Source: Phyllobacterium sp. YR531
Lineage (GTDB): Bacteria > Pseudomonadota > Alphaproteobacteria > Rhizobiales > Rhizobiaceae
Direction: 5' to 3'
Length of the DNA stretch: 64,000 nucleotides
Assembly: GCF_000282595.1 (NCBI RefSeq)
Contig: NZ_AKIZ01000016.1
Span: forward strand, 248,001-312,000
A program made the position numbers and the translations under genes. Position 1 is the first letter of the stretch. Every line of letters begins with the position of its first letter. Positions 1 to 9,317 of this stretch are shown here, piece by piece. Below the pieces are notes generated by a model that saw only the letters and a list, made by a program, of their open reading frames with translations, made no database searches and had not been told where the DNA came from.

Positions 1-622
1 TTGAATTGGCAGCCACATCATTCGGCCCCTCAGTCAAAAGCAGCGTCGCTCCCGCGATGACACGCACAGGGCGAAAATTCGCCGTATCGGCCACCTTGAA
101 AGGCAGCGATGCGATCTGATCCGGCAGGCTTGCAGGAGCGCGCACTACCAAAGTCTTTAGCGCGGCCTCCACATCGGCATCAGACAGGCCGCCTGTGACG
201 CCGTCCGGAATTTGCACCGTAACCATTGCCGTTGTGGTCTCGGCTCCGACCAGCACGATCCATTTGCGATATTTCACTCCGGCCGCAATCTGGCTGGCTC
301 GTATCAGTTTCGATACAACGGCACCTTGAACAGGCCATTCATCTGGTCCTGAAATGGTTTCAATACCCGTTGCCAGCAAGCCTTGTTTGTTGAAGTTGGC
401 GGCAATCGCGGCATAAGCATCAACCGGGAGTTCCGTCACGACAATCGACGTACCTTTAGCGGAATCTTCGAAGCCGCTAAAGCTGGACGATGGCACCAGC
501 CCGGCTGGCGGGACAAGACCAATGCCTGAACCGCTCGGAAAAACAACTTCCTGAGCAAGCACAGACTGGCTGAAGACGAGCAATAAAAACACAAGGCCAA
601 AGACCCGGGTGACAAACCGCAT
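1..622 (-). CDS. Secreted protein of unknown function, 3' end outside the window
   Basis: 207 codons are visible and no stop is reached, so the C-terminus is missing. The start is an ATG whose first residues (MRFVTRVFGLVFLLLVFSQS) form a classic signal peptide: two arginines, a hydrophobic core and a likely cleavage site after SVLA near residue 23. The mature part has no motif that I recognise; it is rich in small residues and reads like a soluble periplasmic domain. No operon partner is visible, since the next gene downstream would be outside the window and the upstream gene (711-1598) ends 88 bases before this start. Reading frame and signal peptide are seen directly; periplasmic location is inferred. 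Confidence 0.75.
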   Translation of the reverse strand, partial: MRFVTRVFGLVFLLLVFSQSVLAQEVVFPSGSGIGLVPPAGLVPSSSFSGFEDSAKGTSIVVTELPVDAYAAIAANFNKQGLLATGIETISGPDEWPVQGAVVSKLIRASQIAAGVKYRKWIVLVGAETTTAMVTVQIPDGVTGGLSDADVEAALKTLVVRAPASLPDQIASLPFKVADTANFRPVRVIAGATLLLTEGPNDVAANS

Positions 623-710
623 AAACCAATTCCCGTTCATTTCACGCAAAAGTATTAAGCACAAAACGATCCTGCAAGCGATTGGTTTCGTTTATTCTTT
701 GCACTCAGGC

Positions 711-1598
711 TTAGCTCAAATTCTTCTTGAAAAACTCGATTGTGCGGCTCCAAGCCAGATCAGCTGTTTTCTTGTCGTAGCGCGCCGTTGAAGTATCATT
801 GTTGAAGGCGTGGTTAGCGCCATCATAAATCTGGATTTCGAAGGTCTTACCATTGGCTTCCAGCGCCTTCTTGTATTCTTCAATTCCGGCATTGATGCGT
901 GTATCGAGCCCCGCATATTGCAATAGAAGCGGTGCCTTGATCTTGGGGACATCTTCGGATTTGGGCTGGCGACCATAATAAGCGACACCTGCAGAAAGCT
1001 GCGGGGCATTGACCGCCAGATCATTGACCATGCCCCCACCCCAGCAAAAACCGACAGCGCCGACCTTACCATTGGATGATTTGACCTTGGCAACATAGTC
1101 TATCGAGGCAATGCCCTCCGCTATCGCTGTCTTGGGATCGAGAGCGCTGATCATGCCCCTCGCCTTTTCTTCATCCTGCGGAGTACCGCCCGCCGAGGAA
1201 AGCAAATCCGGTGCCAGAGCCACAAAACCCTCAAGCGCCAACCGGCGTGTAACATCGCGGATATGGTCGTTCAGCCCTCGGTTTTCATGGATAACGATGA
1301 CAGCGGGAAGCTTGCCCGCGGTCTCCGCAGGGGCGGCCAGATAGCCTTTAATGTCGCCGGAAGGCCCGGAAAACACGAGATCTTTGGTCAACAGTCTTTT
1401 ATCGTCCGGCGCAATTATTGCTGCCTGAGCCGAGTTTGCCGCCAGCATTGGCGCGATGACTGCAGCAGCGGCCCCGGAACCTGCAAGTTTGGTAAGCTTA
1501 TCCATGAAAGACCGGCGGTCGAGCGTCAGATGAGTGTACTCATCAAACGCATCGACCATTGCCTGGGTAATATTCGGATGCTTTGTTGGCTCGCTCAT
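711..1598 (-). CDS. Dienelactone hydrolase family protein with Tat signal
   Basis: 295 aa alpha/beta-hydrolase of the dienelactone hydrolase (carboxymethylenebutenolidase) family, resembling the YghX type. The triad is visible: nucleophile Cys185 in GFCWGG, Asp232 in GLDTRI and His263 in NHAFNN; the oxyanion-side motif HENRGLN is at 104-110. The N-terminus carries a twin-arginine motif (DRRSFMDKL, residues 27-35) followed by an Ala-rich hydrophobic stretch ending in AQAA near 60, so export to the periplasm by Tat is likely. The substrate is unknown; the family cleaves lactones and some esters. It stands alone between two genes on the same strand; the DMT transporter upstream is 35 bases away and could share its transcript. 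Confidence 0.88.
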   Translation of the reverse strand: MSEPTKHPNITQAMVDAFDEYTHLTLDRRSFMDKLTKLAGSGAAAAVIAPMLAANSAQAAIIAPDDKRLLTKDLVFSGPSGDIKGYLAAPAETAGKLPAVIVIHENRGLNDHIRDVTRRLALEGFVALAPDLLSSAGGTPQDEEKARGMISALDPKTAIAEGIASIDYVAKVKSSNGKVGAVGFCWGGGMVNDLAVNAPQLSAGVAYYGRQPKSEDVPKIKAPLLLQYAGLDTRINAGIEEYKKALEANGKTFEIQIYDGANHAFNNDTSTARYDKKTADLAWSRTIEFFKKNLS

Positions 1599-1633
1599 TT
1601 TAACAACCCTTTTCGAGGATGAGCGTCTTTCAA

Positions 1634-2545
1634 TCAGCCCCTGATCCGATGAGACAGGATGCCGGTTGAAAGAGCAACGCCCAATCCCGTGATAATTGCT
1701 GCCGCAATTTCCCAGACCCCGATCGGCTCGTCAAGGAAGATAGAGCCGCCAATAGCTGCCAGGACAGGTGTGAGCGCACTGAACGCGGCTGCCTGACTGC
1801 CACCAAGCGAACGTACGGCTATTCCATAGGCAAGCATTGCGGCAAGGCCGGAAAGCACACCTTGAGACAGGAATTGCAGGCCAAGTTCAGGAAGCGGAAC
1901 CTCGATGATCGTGGTGCCAAAGAATGCAGCGAGTACAAGGTGGATGATGAAAGACCAGACCGCAATCAACGCGCCGCCCTGCAATGCGGTGAGGCCCGAA
2001 CGCTTGAATGCATGGGTGTAACCAGCCCAGAGCAATGCGCCCAGCGGCAGGAATACAAAGCTGACCCATGAAATTTGATGGCTGCCGAGGGCGATTGTTA
2101 GCAAAATAGCCAGACCGGCAACAATGGCGGCAAGGCCGAGCCAGCGGGTCAGGTCAGGACGTTCGCCGAACAGGACAACCCCGATAAGCGCCGCCGCAAG
2201 AGGCATCGAACCACCCAGCAAAACACCAACAGCCGCCGCCGGTGTCGAGTGAATGGCAAAAGTCGTAATCTGGAAAAACAGAACGCCAGCGCCGCAAACC
2301 ATGATCGCCAGCAACAGGAAGGGCACGTTGCGTGGCAGCAGCCTTGTCTTCAACCAAACAGGAGCAAGCACCAATGCAGGAACGCCATAGCGAATGAGCC
2401 CAAGATCAATTGTGCCAAGGTGTGTGCCGCTGGAGTGGCGTGTCGCTATGATCCACGTGGCCCAGATGAAAACGGTTACCAGCGCACCGGTATAGCCGGG
2501 TGCCAATGAGCTTGACTTGTTGATTTCCGGTGAGATCGCAACCAT
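1634..2545 (-). CDS. EamA/DMT family transporter
   Basis: 303 aa integral membrane protein with about ten hydrophobic helices arranged as two EamA repeats (roughly residues 15-150 and 165-295). Each repeat ends with the family pattern of a conserved acidic residue after a helix (LFGERPDL near 127, IFLDEPIG near 272). Family members mostly export amino acids or other small metabolites across the inner membrane; the substrate cannot be read from the sequence. It is divergent from an Lrp/AsnC regulator gene starting at 2691, with 145 bases between them. That arrangement is typical of amino-acid exporters controlled by a neighbouring Lrp-type regulator, so export of an amino acid is the best guess. 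Confidence 0.88.
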   Translation of the reverse strand: MVAISPEINKSSSLAPGYTGALVTVFIWATWIIATRHSSGTHLGTIDLGLIRYGVPALVLAPVWLKTRLLPRNVPFLLLAIMVCGAGVLFFQITTFAIHSTPAAAVGVLLGGSMPLAAALIGVVLFGERPDLTRWLGLAAIVAGLAILLTIALGSHQISWVSFVFLPLGALLWAGYTHAFKRSGLTALQGGALIAVWSFIIHLVLAAFFGTTIIEVPLPELGLQFLSQGVLSGLAAMLAYGIAVRSLGGSQAAAFSALTPVLAAIGGSIFLDEPIGVWEIAAAIITGLGVALSTGILSHRIRG

Positions 2546-2690
2546 CGAATTATCCTTTCAGATTTAACTGAATGTGTTTCCGTGGAAGCAATATATGGCG
2601 AATGGCACTGGCATGTCCTTGCAAGTTGATGCCACTCAAACTATCATTTCAGCAATTTTTAGCATCTTAACCAACTCATCGAGGCAGATT

Positions 2691-3161
2691 ATGCCAAACT
2701 TAGATAAATTCGATATTGGCATTCTTGAGGCACTTCAAGGGGATGCACGTGCGACGAACGTGGAGATCGCAGAGAAGGTGAACCTGTCGCCCTCGCCCTG
2801 TCTGAGGCGTATCAGGAATCTGGAAAAGTCGGGCGTGATCCGTGGCTATCGAGCCGATATTGACCGCAAGGAAGTAGGCTTGGGGCTGACAGTTTTCGTT
2901 GAAATCAAGGTAGGCCATCACAGCCGGGAAAACTCTGAGGTTCAACAGGCGGCCCTGATCGCCATGCCGGAAGTTACCGGTGCTTTCCTGATTTCAGGCA
3001 CAGCGGATTTTCTGGCAGAAGTGGTTGTGGAGGATCTCTCCGCCTATGAACGTTTCTTGACAGAGAAACTGCTGGTCCTGCCCGGCATATCGGATATTCG
3101 TTCCAATTTTGCCATCCGCACGATCAAGACCAACAGTCCGCTGAAATTGCCAGAGCGCTGA
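2691..3161 (+). CDS. Lrp/AsnC family transcriptional regulator
   Basis: 156 aa. An N-terminal winged helix-turn-helix (about residues 5-60, with ATNVEIAEKVNLSPSPCLRR as recognition region) is followed by a RAM/AsnC ligand-binding domain (about 70-150). The ATG at 2691 is chosen over in-frame upstream starts because the family begins with LDKFDIGILEALQ and a GAGGCAG Shine-Dalgarno lies just before it. Family members sense amino acids as octamers or dimers and often control a divergent transporter gene, here the EamA gene at 1634-2545. The last residues (about 145-156) are an unstructured basic tail. Direct regulation of the neighbour is inferred from position only. Confidence 0.9.
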   Translation: MPNLDKFDIGILEALQGDARATNVEIAEKVNLSPSPCLRRIRNLEKSGVIRGYRADIDRKEVGLGLTVFVEIKVGHHSRENSEVQQAALIAMPEVTGAFLISGTADFLAEVVVEDLSAYERFLTEKLLVLPGISDIRSNFAIRTIKTNSPLKLPER

Positions 3162-3300
3162 GTTTTGCAAGAGACCTGCACTTTTGTTTGTGCGTGCTTC
3201 GCCATGAGAGACAAGACGATCGGCAAAGATAGTTTCGCTGTAGATCGTGGGTCTTTGCAATCACAACGGTCTCACGGCAAGGCAAATGGCATTGCCATTG

Positions 3301-3464
3301 TGCGTGGTTCGACGGGGCTCACCATGAGGAAGGTTGGTGATCGCAGGGAGTTATTACTTCACACGTTCTCACTATCGCAGCATTTCCGGGTAGACAACTC
3401 GCTCTGCTCTTAAATTAACTGCAATCACCAGCCTTCCTCATGGTGAGCCCCGTCGAACCACGCA
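3301..3464. repeat. Long imperfect inverted repeat, copy 1 of a dispersed element
   Basis: Arms 3301-3346 and 3419-3464 are 46 bases each and reverse-complementary with two mismatches, separated by a 72-base spacer. The arms begin TGCGTGGTTCGACGGGGCTC. A second copy with the same arm core occurs at 9318-9438, so this is a dispersed palindromic element. The spacers of the two copies are not alike. The rest of the 380-base gap between the Lrp gene and the glyoxalase-fold gene (3162-3541) shows no gene or promoter that I can support. The two flanking genes converge on this element, so the transcript would fold into a long hairpin between them. Confidence 0.9.
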
Positions 3465-3541
3465 TTGATAATACTGCAAGCGTGTTGGTATGTTAGCTCC
3501 CCTCAGCTCAGCCGAAGGGCGAACCATGCGCGCAGCGCTAA

Positions 3542-4075
3542 TCAGGATTCGCAAAAAGTAATCCTGTTGCTGAAAGGGTCAGTGACACTGACCTCTCGTC
3601 CCCACGGGGCTTCTTCAAGACCCGGTTTCATGAAGCGGTAGTTCTTGGAATGCAGTTCCTCATGAAGTGCCTCAATGCCGGTCATGCGGACAAAAACCCG
3701 CGCGCCGGGGCTGGCATCACCTGAATGCTCACTGAGATGCAGCGTCAGACCGGAACGCGATACCTGACAATAAAGCGGGAAATTATCGCCAAACCGATGC
3801 TCCCAATCGAGCGTGAAGCCGAGAAAATCGAGATAGAACTCCCGGGCTTTGGCAACATCAAAGATGCGCAGGATGGGATTGGCAGGTCCAAAAGAGATCT
3901 CCTGCTTTGGTGCTGGCTCATCAGCAATTTTGGCAGCAAGCACGTTCCAGTCGTCGAAGCCAAAACCGGCAGCAACAAGTTCAAGACTTTCACTATGGGA
4001 CAGTTCAATATTCTTTTGCTGCAGGGCCTGGCGCAGGGACTTTGCCATCGCCTTGGCGTCGGTGAATGTACGCAT
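3542..4075 (-). CDS. Glyoxalase/bleomycin-resistance fold (VOC) protein with extra N-terminal domain
   Basis: 177 aa. Residues 1-55 form the small helical domain that often precedes VOC folds in this group (TDAKAMAKSLRQALQQKNIE, then a W in FDDWNVLAA). From about 62 on it is a VOC domain with NPILRIFDVAKAREFYLDFL and the closing pattern VTDPFSNRITF. Such proteins are annotated as glyoxalase-like or bleomycin-resistance-like; whether it is an enzyme or a drug-binding protein cannot be decided here. It stands alone; the dispersed inverted repeat lies downstream. Confidence 0.8.
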   Translation of the reverse strand: MRTFTDAKAMAKSLRQALQQKNIELSHSESLELVAAGFGFDDWNVLAAKIADEPAPKQEISFGPANPILRIFDVAKAREFYLDFLGFTLDWEHRFGDNFPLYCQVSRSGLTLHLSEHSGDASPGARVFVRMTGIEALHEELHSKNYRFMKPGLEEAPWGREVSVTDPFSNRITFCES

Positions 4076-4255
4076 GATCGATCCTTCGTTTACGGTGAAA
4101 CAGGAAAATCAGTGCCCGCATTGCCGACCCGTTCACCATTCAAAGGATGAATCGCCATAGTTCCATTTGATACATTCACCATGACCCGAAGGCCGCGAGC
4201 GGCTGGCTGTATCAGCCACTCGCAAAAATATTATTGCTTTACCCTGACGTCAATC

Positions 4256-6595
4256 TTATTTCGGTAGCGTATAAGCGATAACGTAATCGCCGGGCTTGGT
4301 GCCAACCGAGCCATGTCCGCCCGCAACGATGACGACATATTGCTTGCCATCATCCAGCGAGAAGGTCATGGGCGTTGATTGCCCGCCCGCAGGCAGGCGC
4401 GCCTCCCAAAGCTGCTCGCCATTGGTCACATTATATGCCCGCAGATAATCATCGACTGCAGCGCCGAGGAAGGCGACACCACCAGCAGTGATGATCGGAC
4501 CGCCAATGCCAGGCACGCCAACCTTGAACGGCAGCGGCAGCGGCGAAGAGTCCCGAACCGTACCGTTGCGATGCTTCCATGCAATCTTGCCGGTGCGCAG
4601 ATCGGCCCCGGCCACGTAGCCCCATGGCGGGGTCTGACAAGGCAGCCCTAGCGGCGAGACGAACGGACCCATTACCACCGCATAGGGCGCGCCTTCATTA
4701 CGGTTGAGTCCCTGCTCGCTTCCCTTGGTGCCGACACCGGGTGCAGGCACGTCAGCGCGTGGTACAAGACGTGATGTGAAGGCAAGATATGTCGGCATCC
4801 CGAACATGATCTGACGCTCCGGATCAACAGCAACGCCGCCCCAATTGAACACGCCGAAATTGCCCGGATAGATCAACGATCCTTGCAGAGAAGGTGGCGT
4901 GTAGCGCCCTTCATAACGCAGCTTGAGGAATTCGATCCGGCATACCAGCTGGTCAAACATCGATACACCCCACATATCCTTGCCGGTCAGAGGGGGCGGA
5001 GAAAATGTCAGATCGGATATGGGCTGTGTGGGCGATGTGAAATCACCTTCAATTGCACCCGTAGGTGCAGGTATTTCCTTTACAGGAATGATGGGCTCGC
5101 CCGTGCGACGATCAAGTACGTAAAGATCGCCCTGTTTGGTTGGTCCCACCAAACCCGGTACAGTTCCGCTTGCCGTATTGATATCGACCAGCGTTGGTTG
5201 CGAAGGAACGTCCATATCCCAAAGGTCATGATGCACAGTCTGGCGAACCCAGCGCATTTGTCCTGTATTCAAGTCCAGCGCAACGATGGAAGAAGAGAAC
5301 TTCTCGACATTCGCCGAGCGCCCGGCCCCAAGCTGGTCAGGTGTCTGGTTGCCAAGCGGCACATAGAGAAGACCGAGCTTTTCATCCGCACTGGAAACAG
5401 ACCAGCTATTGGGGGAATTGTGCGTATAGGTCTGTCCGTCCGGGAGGGGGGTCGTTACGTCGGGATTGCCTGAATCCCAGTTCCAGACAAGTGCTCCGGT
5501 GTTGATATCAAATGCGCGGATAACGCCGGATTGTTCCTGCGTCGAGTAATTGTCGTTGACCGCACCACCGACAATAATCTTGCCAGCCGCAACAACTGGA
5601 GGTGATGTGGAGTAGTAATAGCCAGCCGGATTATAGGGCATGCCTTTTTCAAGATGGAGCGTACCTTTGTCCGCAAAGGATGGGCAGACTTGGCCATTGG
5701 CCGCATCCAGCGCAATCAATCGCGCATCGGAAGTGGGCAGATACACCCGTTCGGCACAGGGCTGTCCCGGGGTTGCAGCAGGATCGGCATAATAGGAAAC
5801 ACCACGGCAGGTCTGGTGCTGGCGGTCCGGGTTCATTCCCGAGTTCGGATCAAACTTCCATTTTTCCTTGCCTGTCGCCGCATCAAGCGCAATAGCCCAA
5901 TTGTGCGGTGTGCAGATGAACAGCGTATCTCGAACCTTCAAAGGAGTGACCTGATAGGTGGTCTCTCCAACATCCTCCGGCAGTTTGACATCACCAGTCC
6001 GGTAGGTCCATGCAATTTGCAGCTTGCTGACATTTTCCGTGGTGATCTGCTTGAGCGGAGAATAACGCTGTCCATAGGGCGTGCGCCCATACTGGTGCCA
6101 GTCGCCATCCGGCATATTGCCGCCAAGATCAACGGCATCCGAGACAATTTCCTTGCTCAATTCACCCTTGATTTGAATTGGATCCTGACTCATCGAATAA
6201 CCAGCGACAACCAGCGCCGCTACAACAGTGACAGACAATGCCAAAGCCGGACCGCCGGAAGAGCCGCCGCTGTTTGCCGGGGAAGCCAAACCCCGCCTTA
6301 TCCATGGGGTAAGCAGCCAAAGGCCGAGAACCATGATGACGCCACCACGTGGGGCAAGTTGCCACCAGTCAAAACCAATTTCCCAGATGGCCCAACCCAA
6401 TGTTCCTATCACCAGTAGCGCATAGAGCAGCAGAGCCGACGACCGCCTGCGGAACAGGAGCACCGCAACAACCAGAAAGGCGACGGCAGCAATGAGGTAA
6501 TACCAACTGCCGCCAAGCACCGCCAGCCATACACCGCCGACACCAAGCGCTGCGCCAATAAGAAGGAAAACAAGTGCCGTGAGAGTGATTGCCAT
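4256..6595 (-). CDS. gcd: Membrane-bound PQQ-dependent glucose dehydrogenase
   Basis: 779 aa, close to the usual ~800 of Gcd. Residues 1-135 contain five hydrophobic helices that anchor it in the inner membrane and carry the quinone site in this family. Residues 160-779 are an eight-bladed PQQ beta-propeller facing the periplasm, starting with DWHQYGRTPYGQRYSPL and containing the HHDLWDMD motif at 455-462, where the catalytic Asp of the family lies. It oxidises aldoses, mainly D-glucose to gluconolactone, and passes electrons to ubiquinone. No pqq synthesis genes are in the window, so the cofactor must come from elsewhere in the genome or from outside. The family also includes quinate/shikimate dehydrogenases; the five-helix anchor is shared, so the exact sugar or acid is less certain than the class. 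Confidence 0.88.
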   Translation of the reverse strand: MAITLTALVFLLIGAALGVGGVWLAVLGGSWYYLIAAVAFLVVAVLLFRRRSSALLLYALLVIGTLGWAIWEIGFDWWQLAPRGGVIMVLGLWLLTPWIRRGLASPANSGGSSGGPALALSVTVVAALVVAGYSMSQDPIQIKGELSKEIVSDAVDLGGNMPDGDWHQYGRTPYGQRYSPLKQITTENVSKLQIAWTYRTGDVKLPEDVGETTYQVTPLKVRDTLFICTPHNWAIALDAATGKEKWKFDPNSGMNPDRQHQTCRGVSYYADPAATPGQPCAERVYLPTSDARLIALDAANGQVCPSFADKGTLHLEKGMPYNPAGYYYSTSPPVVAAGKIIVGGAVNDNYSTQEQSGVIRAFDINTGALVWNWDSGNPDVTTPLPDGQTYTHNSPNSWSVSSADEKLGLLYVPLGNQTPDQLGAGRSANVEKFSSSIVALDLNTGQMRWVRQTVHHDLWDMDVPSQPTLVDINTASGTVPGLVGPTKQGDLYVLDRRTGEPIIPVKEIPAPTGAIEGDFTSPTQPISDLTFSPPPLTGKDMWGVSMFDQLVCRIEFLKLRYEGRYTPPSLQGSLIYPGNFGVFNWGGVAVDPERQIMFGMPTYLAFTSRLVPRADVPAPGVGTKGSEQGLNRNEGAPYAVVMGPFVSPLGLPCQTPPWGYVAGADLRTGKIAWKHRNGTVRDSSPLPLPFKVGVPGIGGPIITAGGVAFLGAAVDDYLRAYNVTNGEQLWEARLPAGGQSTPMTFSLDDGKQYVVIVAGGHGSVGTKPGDYVIAYTLPK

Positions 6596-6852
6596 GGGGA
6601 AAGTTCCTTTCCAAGCCCAATCAAAACTGATGATCCTGACATGAGGCAGCGAATGCGCCAGCGGTTGTCAAAACCTTGAAGTCAACGAGTCACTAATCAA
6701 AATGGGTAAGCCCATAAATCGGGCGACGCAATATACTGAGTTGATATTTCAACCGAGTGCTTCAACTGAAAATCGCACACCAATTGCAATTGTTCTCTTT
6801 TTGTATCGCATTTTTCTGGTTTTTCGGTACCGAATCACTACATTGGGTTCAA
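6596..6852. promoter_or_regulatory. Divergent intergenic region gcd / helicase
   Basis: 257 bases between two divergent genes must contain both promoters. A short palindrome CAATTGCAATTG lies near 6781-6792. I see no operator that I can name and no clear -35/-10 pair, so only the presence of two outward promoters is inferred. Confidence 0.4.
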
Positions 6853-9294
6853 ATGTCTGGATTGCCTGACGATATTCCGTTTTTTGACGAACCTGATGTG
6901 CCTCGCCAGCCCTCGGGCATAGCCGCGCGTGCCATGCAGGCGCGTAGTGCACCGTCATATCTGAATGGTTTGAATCCCGAACAGCGGCTGGCCGTGGAGA
7001 CGACCGAGGGGCCCGTACTCGTTCTGGCCGGTGCAGGAACGGGCAAAACCCGTGTTTTGACCTCACGCATTGCGCATATCCTGTCTCTGGGTAAAGCCTG
7101 GCCAAGCCAGATACTCGCTGTGACCTTTACCAACAAGGCGGCACGCGAAATGAAAGAGCGCATTGGCGTTCTTGTTGGCGGCGCCGTTGAAGGCATGCCA
7201 TGGCTTGGCACCTTCCACTCAATCGGAGTGAAGCTTCTGCGCCGCCATGCCGAGCTGGTTGGCCTGCGCTCTGATTTCACCATTCTGGATACTGACGATG
7301 TCATCCGGTTGATCAAGCAGATCATTCAGGCTGAAGGTCTGGACGATAAACGCTGGCCGGCCAAGCAGTTTGCCCTGATGATTGACGGGTGGAAGAACAA
7401 GGGGCTTGGCCCCTCGGAAATTCCGGAAGGCGATGCGCGCTCCTTTGCAAACGGCAAGGGCCGTGAACTTTATACCGCCTACCAGAACCGCCTGAAAACC
7501 TTGAACGCCTGCGACTTCGGCGATCTGCTTTGCCATCCCATTCGCATGTTCCGCGCCTATCCCGATATCCTCAAGGAATATCACGCCAAGTTCCGCTACA
7601 TCCTCGTTGACGAGTATCAGGACACCAATACCGCGCAATATATGTGGCTGCGCTTGATTGCGCAGGGCTCGAAGAATGTCTGCTGCGTTGGCGATGACGA
7701 CCAATCGATCTACGGCTGGCGTGGGGCGGAGGTGGATAACATCCTCCGCTTTGAAAAGGATTTCCCGGGTGCCGTCGTCATTCGGCTGGAGCGCAACTAT
7801 CGCTCTACGGCTCATATTCTCGGCACTGCCTCTCACCTCATTTCCCATAATGAGGGGCGGCTTGGTAAAACACTTTTCACCGATGCACCAAATCCTGAAG
7901 ATGCAAAGGTCAATGTGCATGCCGGGTGGGACAGCGAAGAGGAAGCGCGCGCCGTTGGCGAAGAAATTGAGCAGGCTCAGCGCAAGGGGCACAATCTTAA
8001 CGATATAGCTATCCTCGTGCGGGCATCGTTTCAGATGCGCGAGTTCGAAGATCGCTTCGTTACTCTTGGTCTGAATTATCGGGTCGTCGGCGGTCCACGC
8101 TTCTATGAACGCATGGAAATCCGCGATGCGCTGGCCTATTTCCGCGTCGTTGCTCAGGGTTCCGACGATCTCGCGCTTGAGCGTATCATCAACAATCCGA
8201 AGCGCGGTCTTGGCGAAGCTGCGATAAGGCAGGTACACGATTATGCCCGTGCCCAAGACATCGGTATGCTTGATGCGGCCGCGGACCTCGTCGAAACCGA
8301 AGAGCTGAAGCCCAAACCCCGTTCCGCTTTGCGCGAAGTGGTGGAGAACTTCCGCCGTTGGCAATCGCAAATTGATTCGACCCCGCACACGGAACTTGCT
8401 GAAAAAATCCTCGATGAGTCCGGCTACACGGCCATGTGGCAGGCTGATCGTTCGGCAGAAGCGCCGGGGCGGCTGGAAAACCTCAAAGAGCTTATACGCT
8501 CGATGGAAGAATATGAATCGCTGCGCTCATTCCTCGAACACGTCGCGCTGGTGATGGATGCCGAGCAGAATGAAAATCTCGATGCTGTAAACATCATGAC
8601 GCTGCATTCTGCCAAGGGTCTGGAATTTGAAACTGTTATTCTTCCCGGTTGGGAGGAAGGCTTGTTTCCGCATCAACGTGCGCTTGATGAAGGCGGACGT
8701 TCCGGTCTGGAAGAAGAGCGCCGCCTTGCCTATGTCGGGCTGACGCGCGCCAAGAAAAACCTGCATATATGGTTTGTCTCCAACCGCCGTATTCACGGCC
8801 TGTGGCAGTCCACCATCCCCTCCCGCTTCCTTGAGGAATTGCCCGAAGCGCATGTGGAAGTGGTTGCAAGCGGCGACAGCTATGGCGGGTATGGCGGGCG
8901 CAGCGGTTATGGCCAGTCGCGCTTTGATCGTGCTGATCCATTTGAAAACACCTATTCAACGCCGGGCTGGCAGAGGGCGCAGCAGAACCGCTCCGATGCG
9001 ACGCGCAACAATTGGGGCTCACGTTCCGGTGCACGGGTCGAGCGCATTGGCTATGGCGAAACCGATTCCGGCCATGGTGCGGGACGGGGCTCTGTCAAAG
9101 GACGTACGATTGACGGTGAGCTCGTCGCCAAATCCGTGAGCGAAACACCATCGAATTTTGACGTTGGTGACCGCGTATTCCACATCAAGTTCGGCAACGG
9201 CAATGTTTCCTCTATCGAAGGCAACAAGCTGACGATCGACTTCGACAAGGCCGGGCAAAAACGCGTGCTGGACAGCTTCGTCAAAGGGATTTGA
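6853..9294 (+). CDS. uvrD: ATP-dependent DNA helicase, UvrD/PcrA family
   Basis: 813 aa superfamily 1A helicase acting 3'-5' in nucleotide excision repair, mismatch repair or replication restart. Motifs in order: Walker A GAGTGKT at 60-66, TFTNKAAREM, VDEYQDT (Walker B), GDDDQSIYGWRGA, RLERNYRS, TLHSAKGLEFE and LAYVGLTRAKK. The C-terminal ~150 residues are a Gly/Ser/Tyr-rich linker followed by a small Tudor-like end (GDRVFHIKFGNGNVSSIEGN), which in PcrA binds RNA polymerase. The ATG at 6853 is preferred over an in-frame upstream ATG at 6757, because the extra 32 residues are hydrophobic and unlike the family. The Shine-Dalgarno is weak. Confidence 0.93.
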   Translation: MSGLPDDIPFFDEPDVPRQPSGIAARAMQARSAPSYLNGLNPEQRLAVETTEGPVLVLAGAGTGKTRVLTSRIAHILSLGKAWPSQILAVTFTNKAAREMKERIGVLVGGAVEGMPWLGTFHSIGVKLLRRHAELVGLRSDFTILDTDDVIRLIKQIIQAEGLDDKRWPAKQFALMIDGWKNKGLGPSEIPEGDARSFANGKGRELYTAYQNRLKTLNACDFGDLLCHPIRMFRAYPDILKEYHAKFRYILVDEYQDTNTAQYMWLRLIAQGSKNVCCVGDDDQSIYGWRGAEVDNILRFEKDFPGAVVIRLERNYRSTAHILGTASHLISHNEGRLGKTLFTDAPNPEDAKVNVHAGWDSEEEARAVGEEIEQAQRKGHNLNDIAILVRASFQMREFEDRFVTLGLNYRVVGGPRFYERMEIRDALAYFRVVAQGSDDLALERIINNPKRGLGEAAIRQVHDYARAQDIGMLDAAADLVETEELKPKPRSALREVVENFRRWQSQIDSTPHTELAEKILDESGYTAMWQADRSAEAPGRLENLKELIRSMEEYESLRSFLEHVALVMDAEQNENLDAVNIMTLHSAKGLEFETVILPGWEEGLFPHQRALDEGGRSGLEEERRLAYVGLTRAKKNLHIWFVSNRRIHGLWQSTIPSRFLEELPEAHVEVVASGDSYGGYGGRSGYGQSRFDRADPFENTYSTPGWQRAQQNRSDATRNNWGSRSGARVERIGYGETDSGHGAGRGSVKGRTIDGELVAKSVSETPSNFDVGDRVFHIKFGNGNVSSIEGNKLTIDFDKAGQKRVLDSFVKGI

Positions 9295-9317
9295 GCCGAC
9301 CTATCTGCAAAAACCGT

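Noticed and set aside
6757-6852. Longer N-terminus of the UvrD/PcrA helicase
   Set aside because: The added 32 residues are hydrophobic and unlike helicase N-termini, and no ribosome site was seen.
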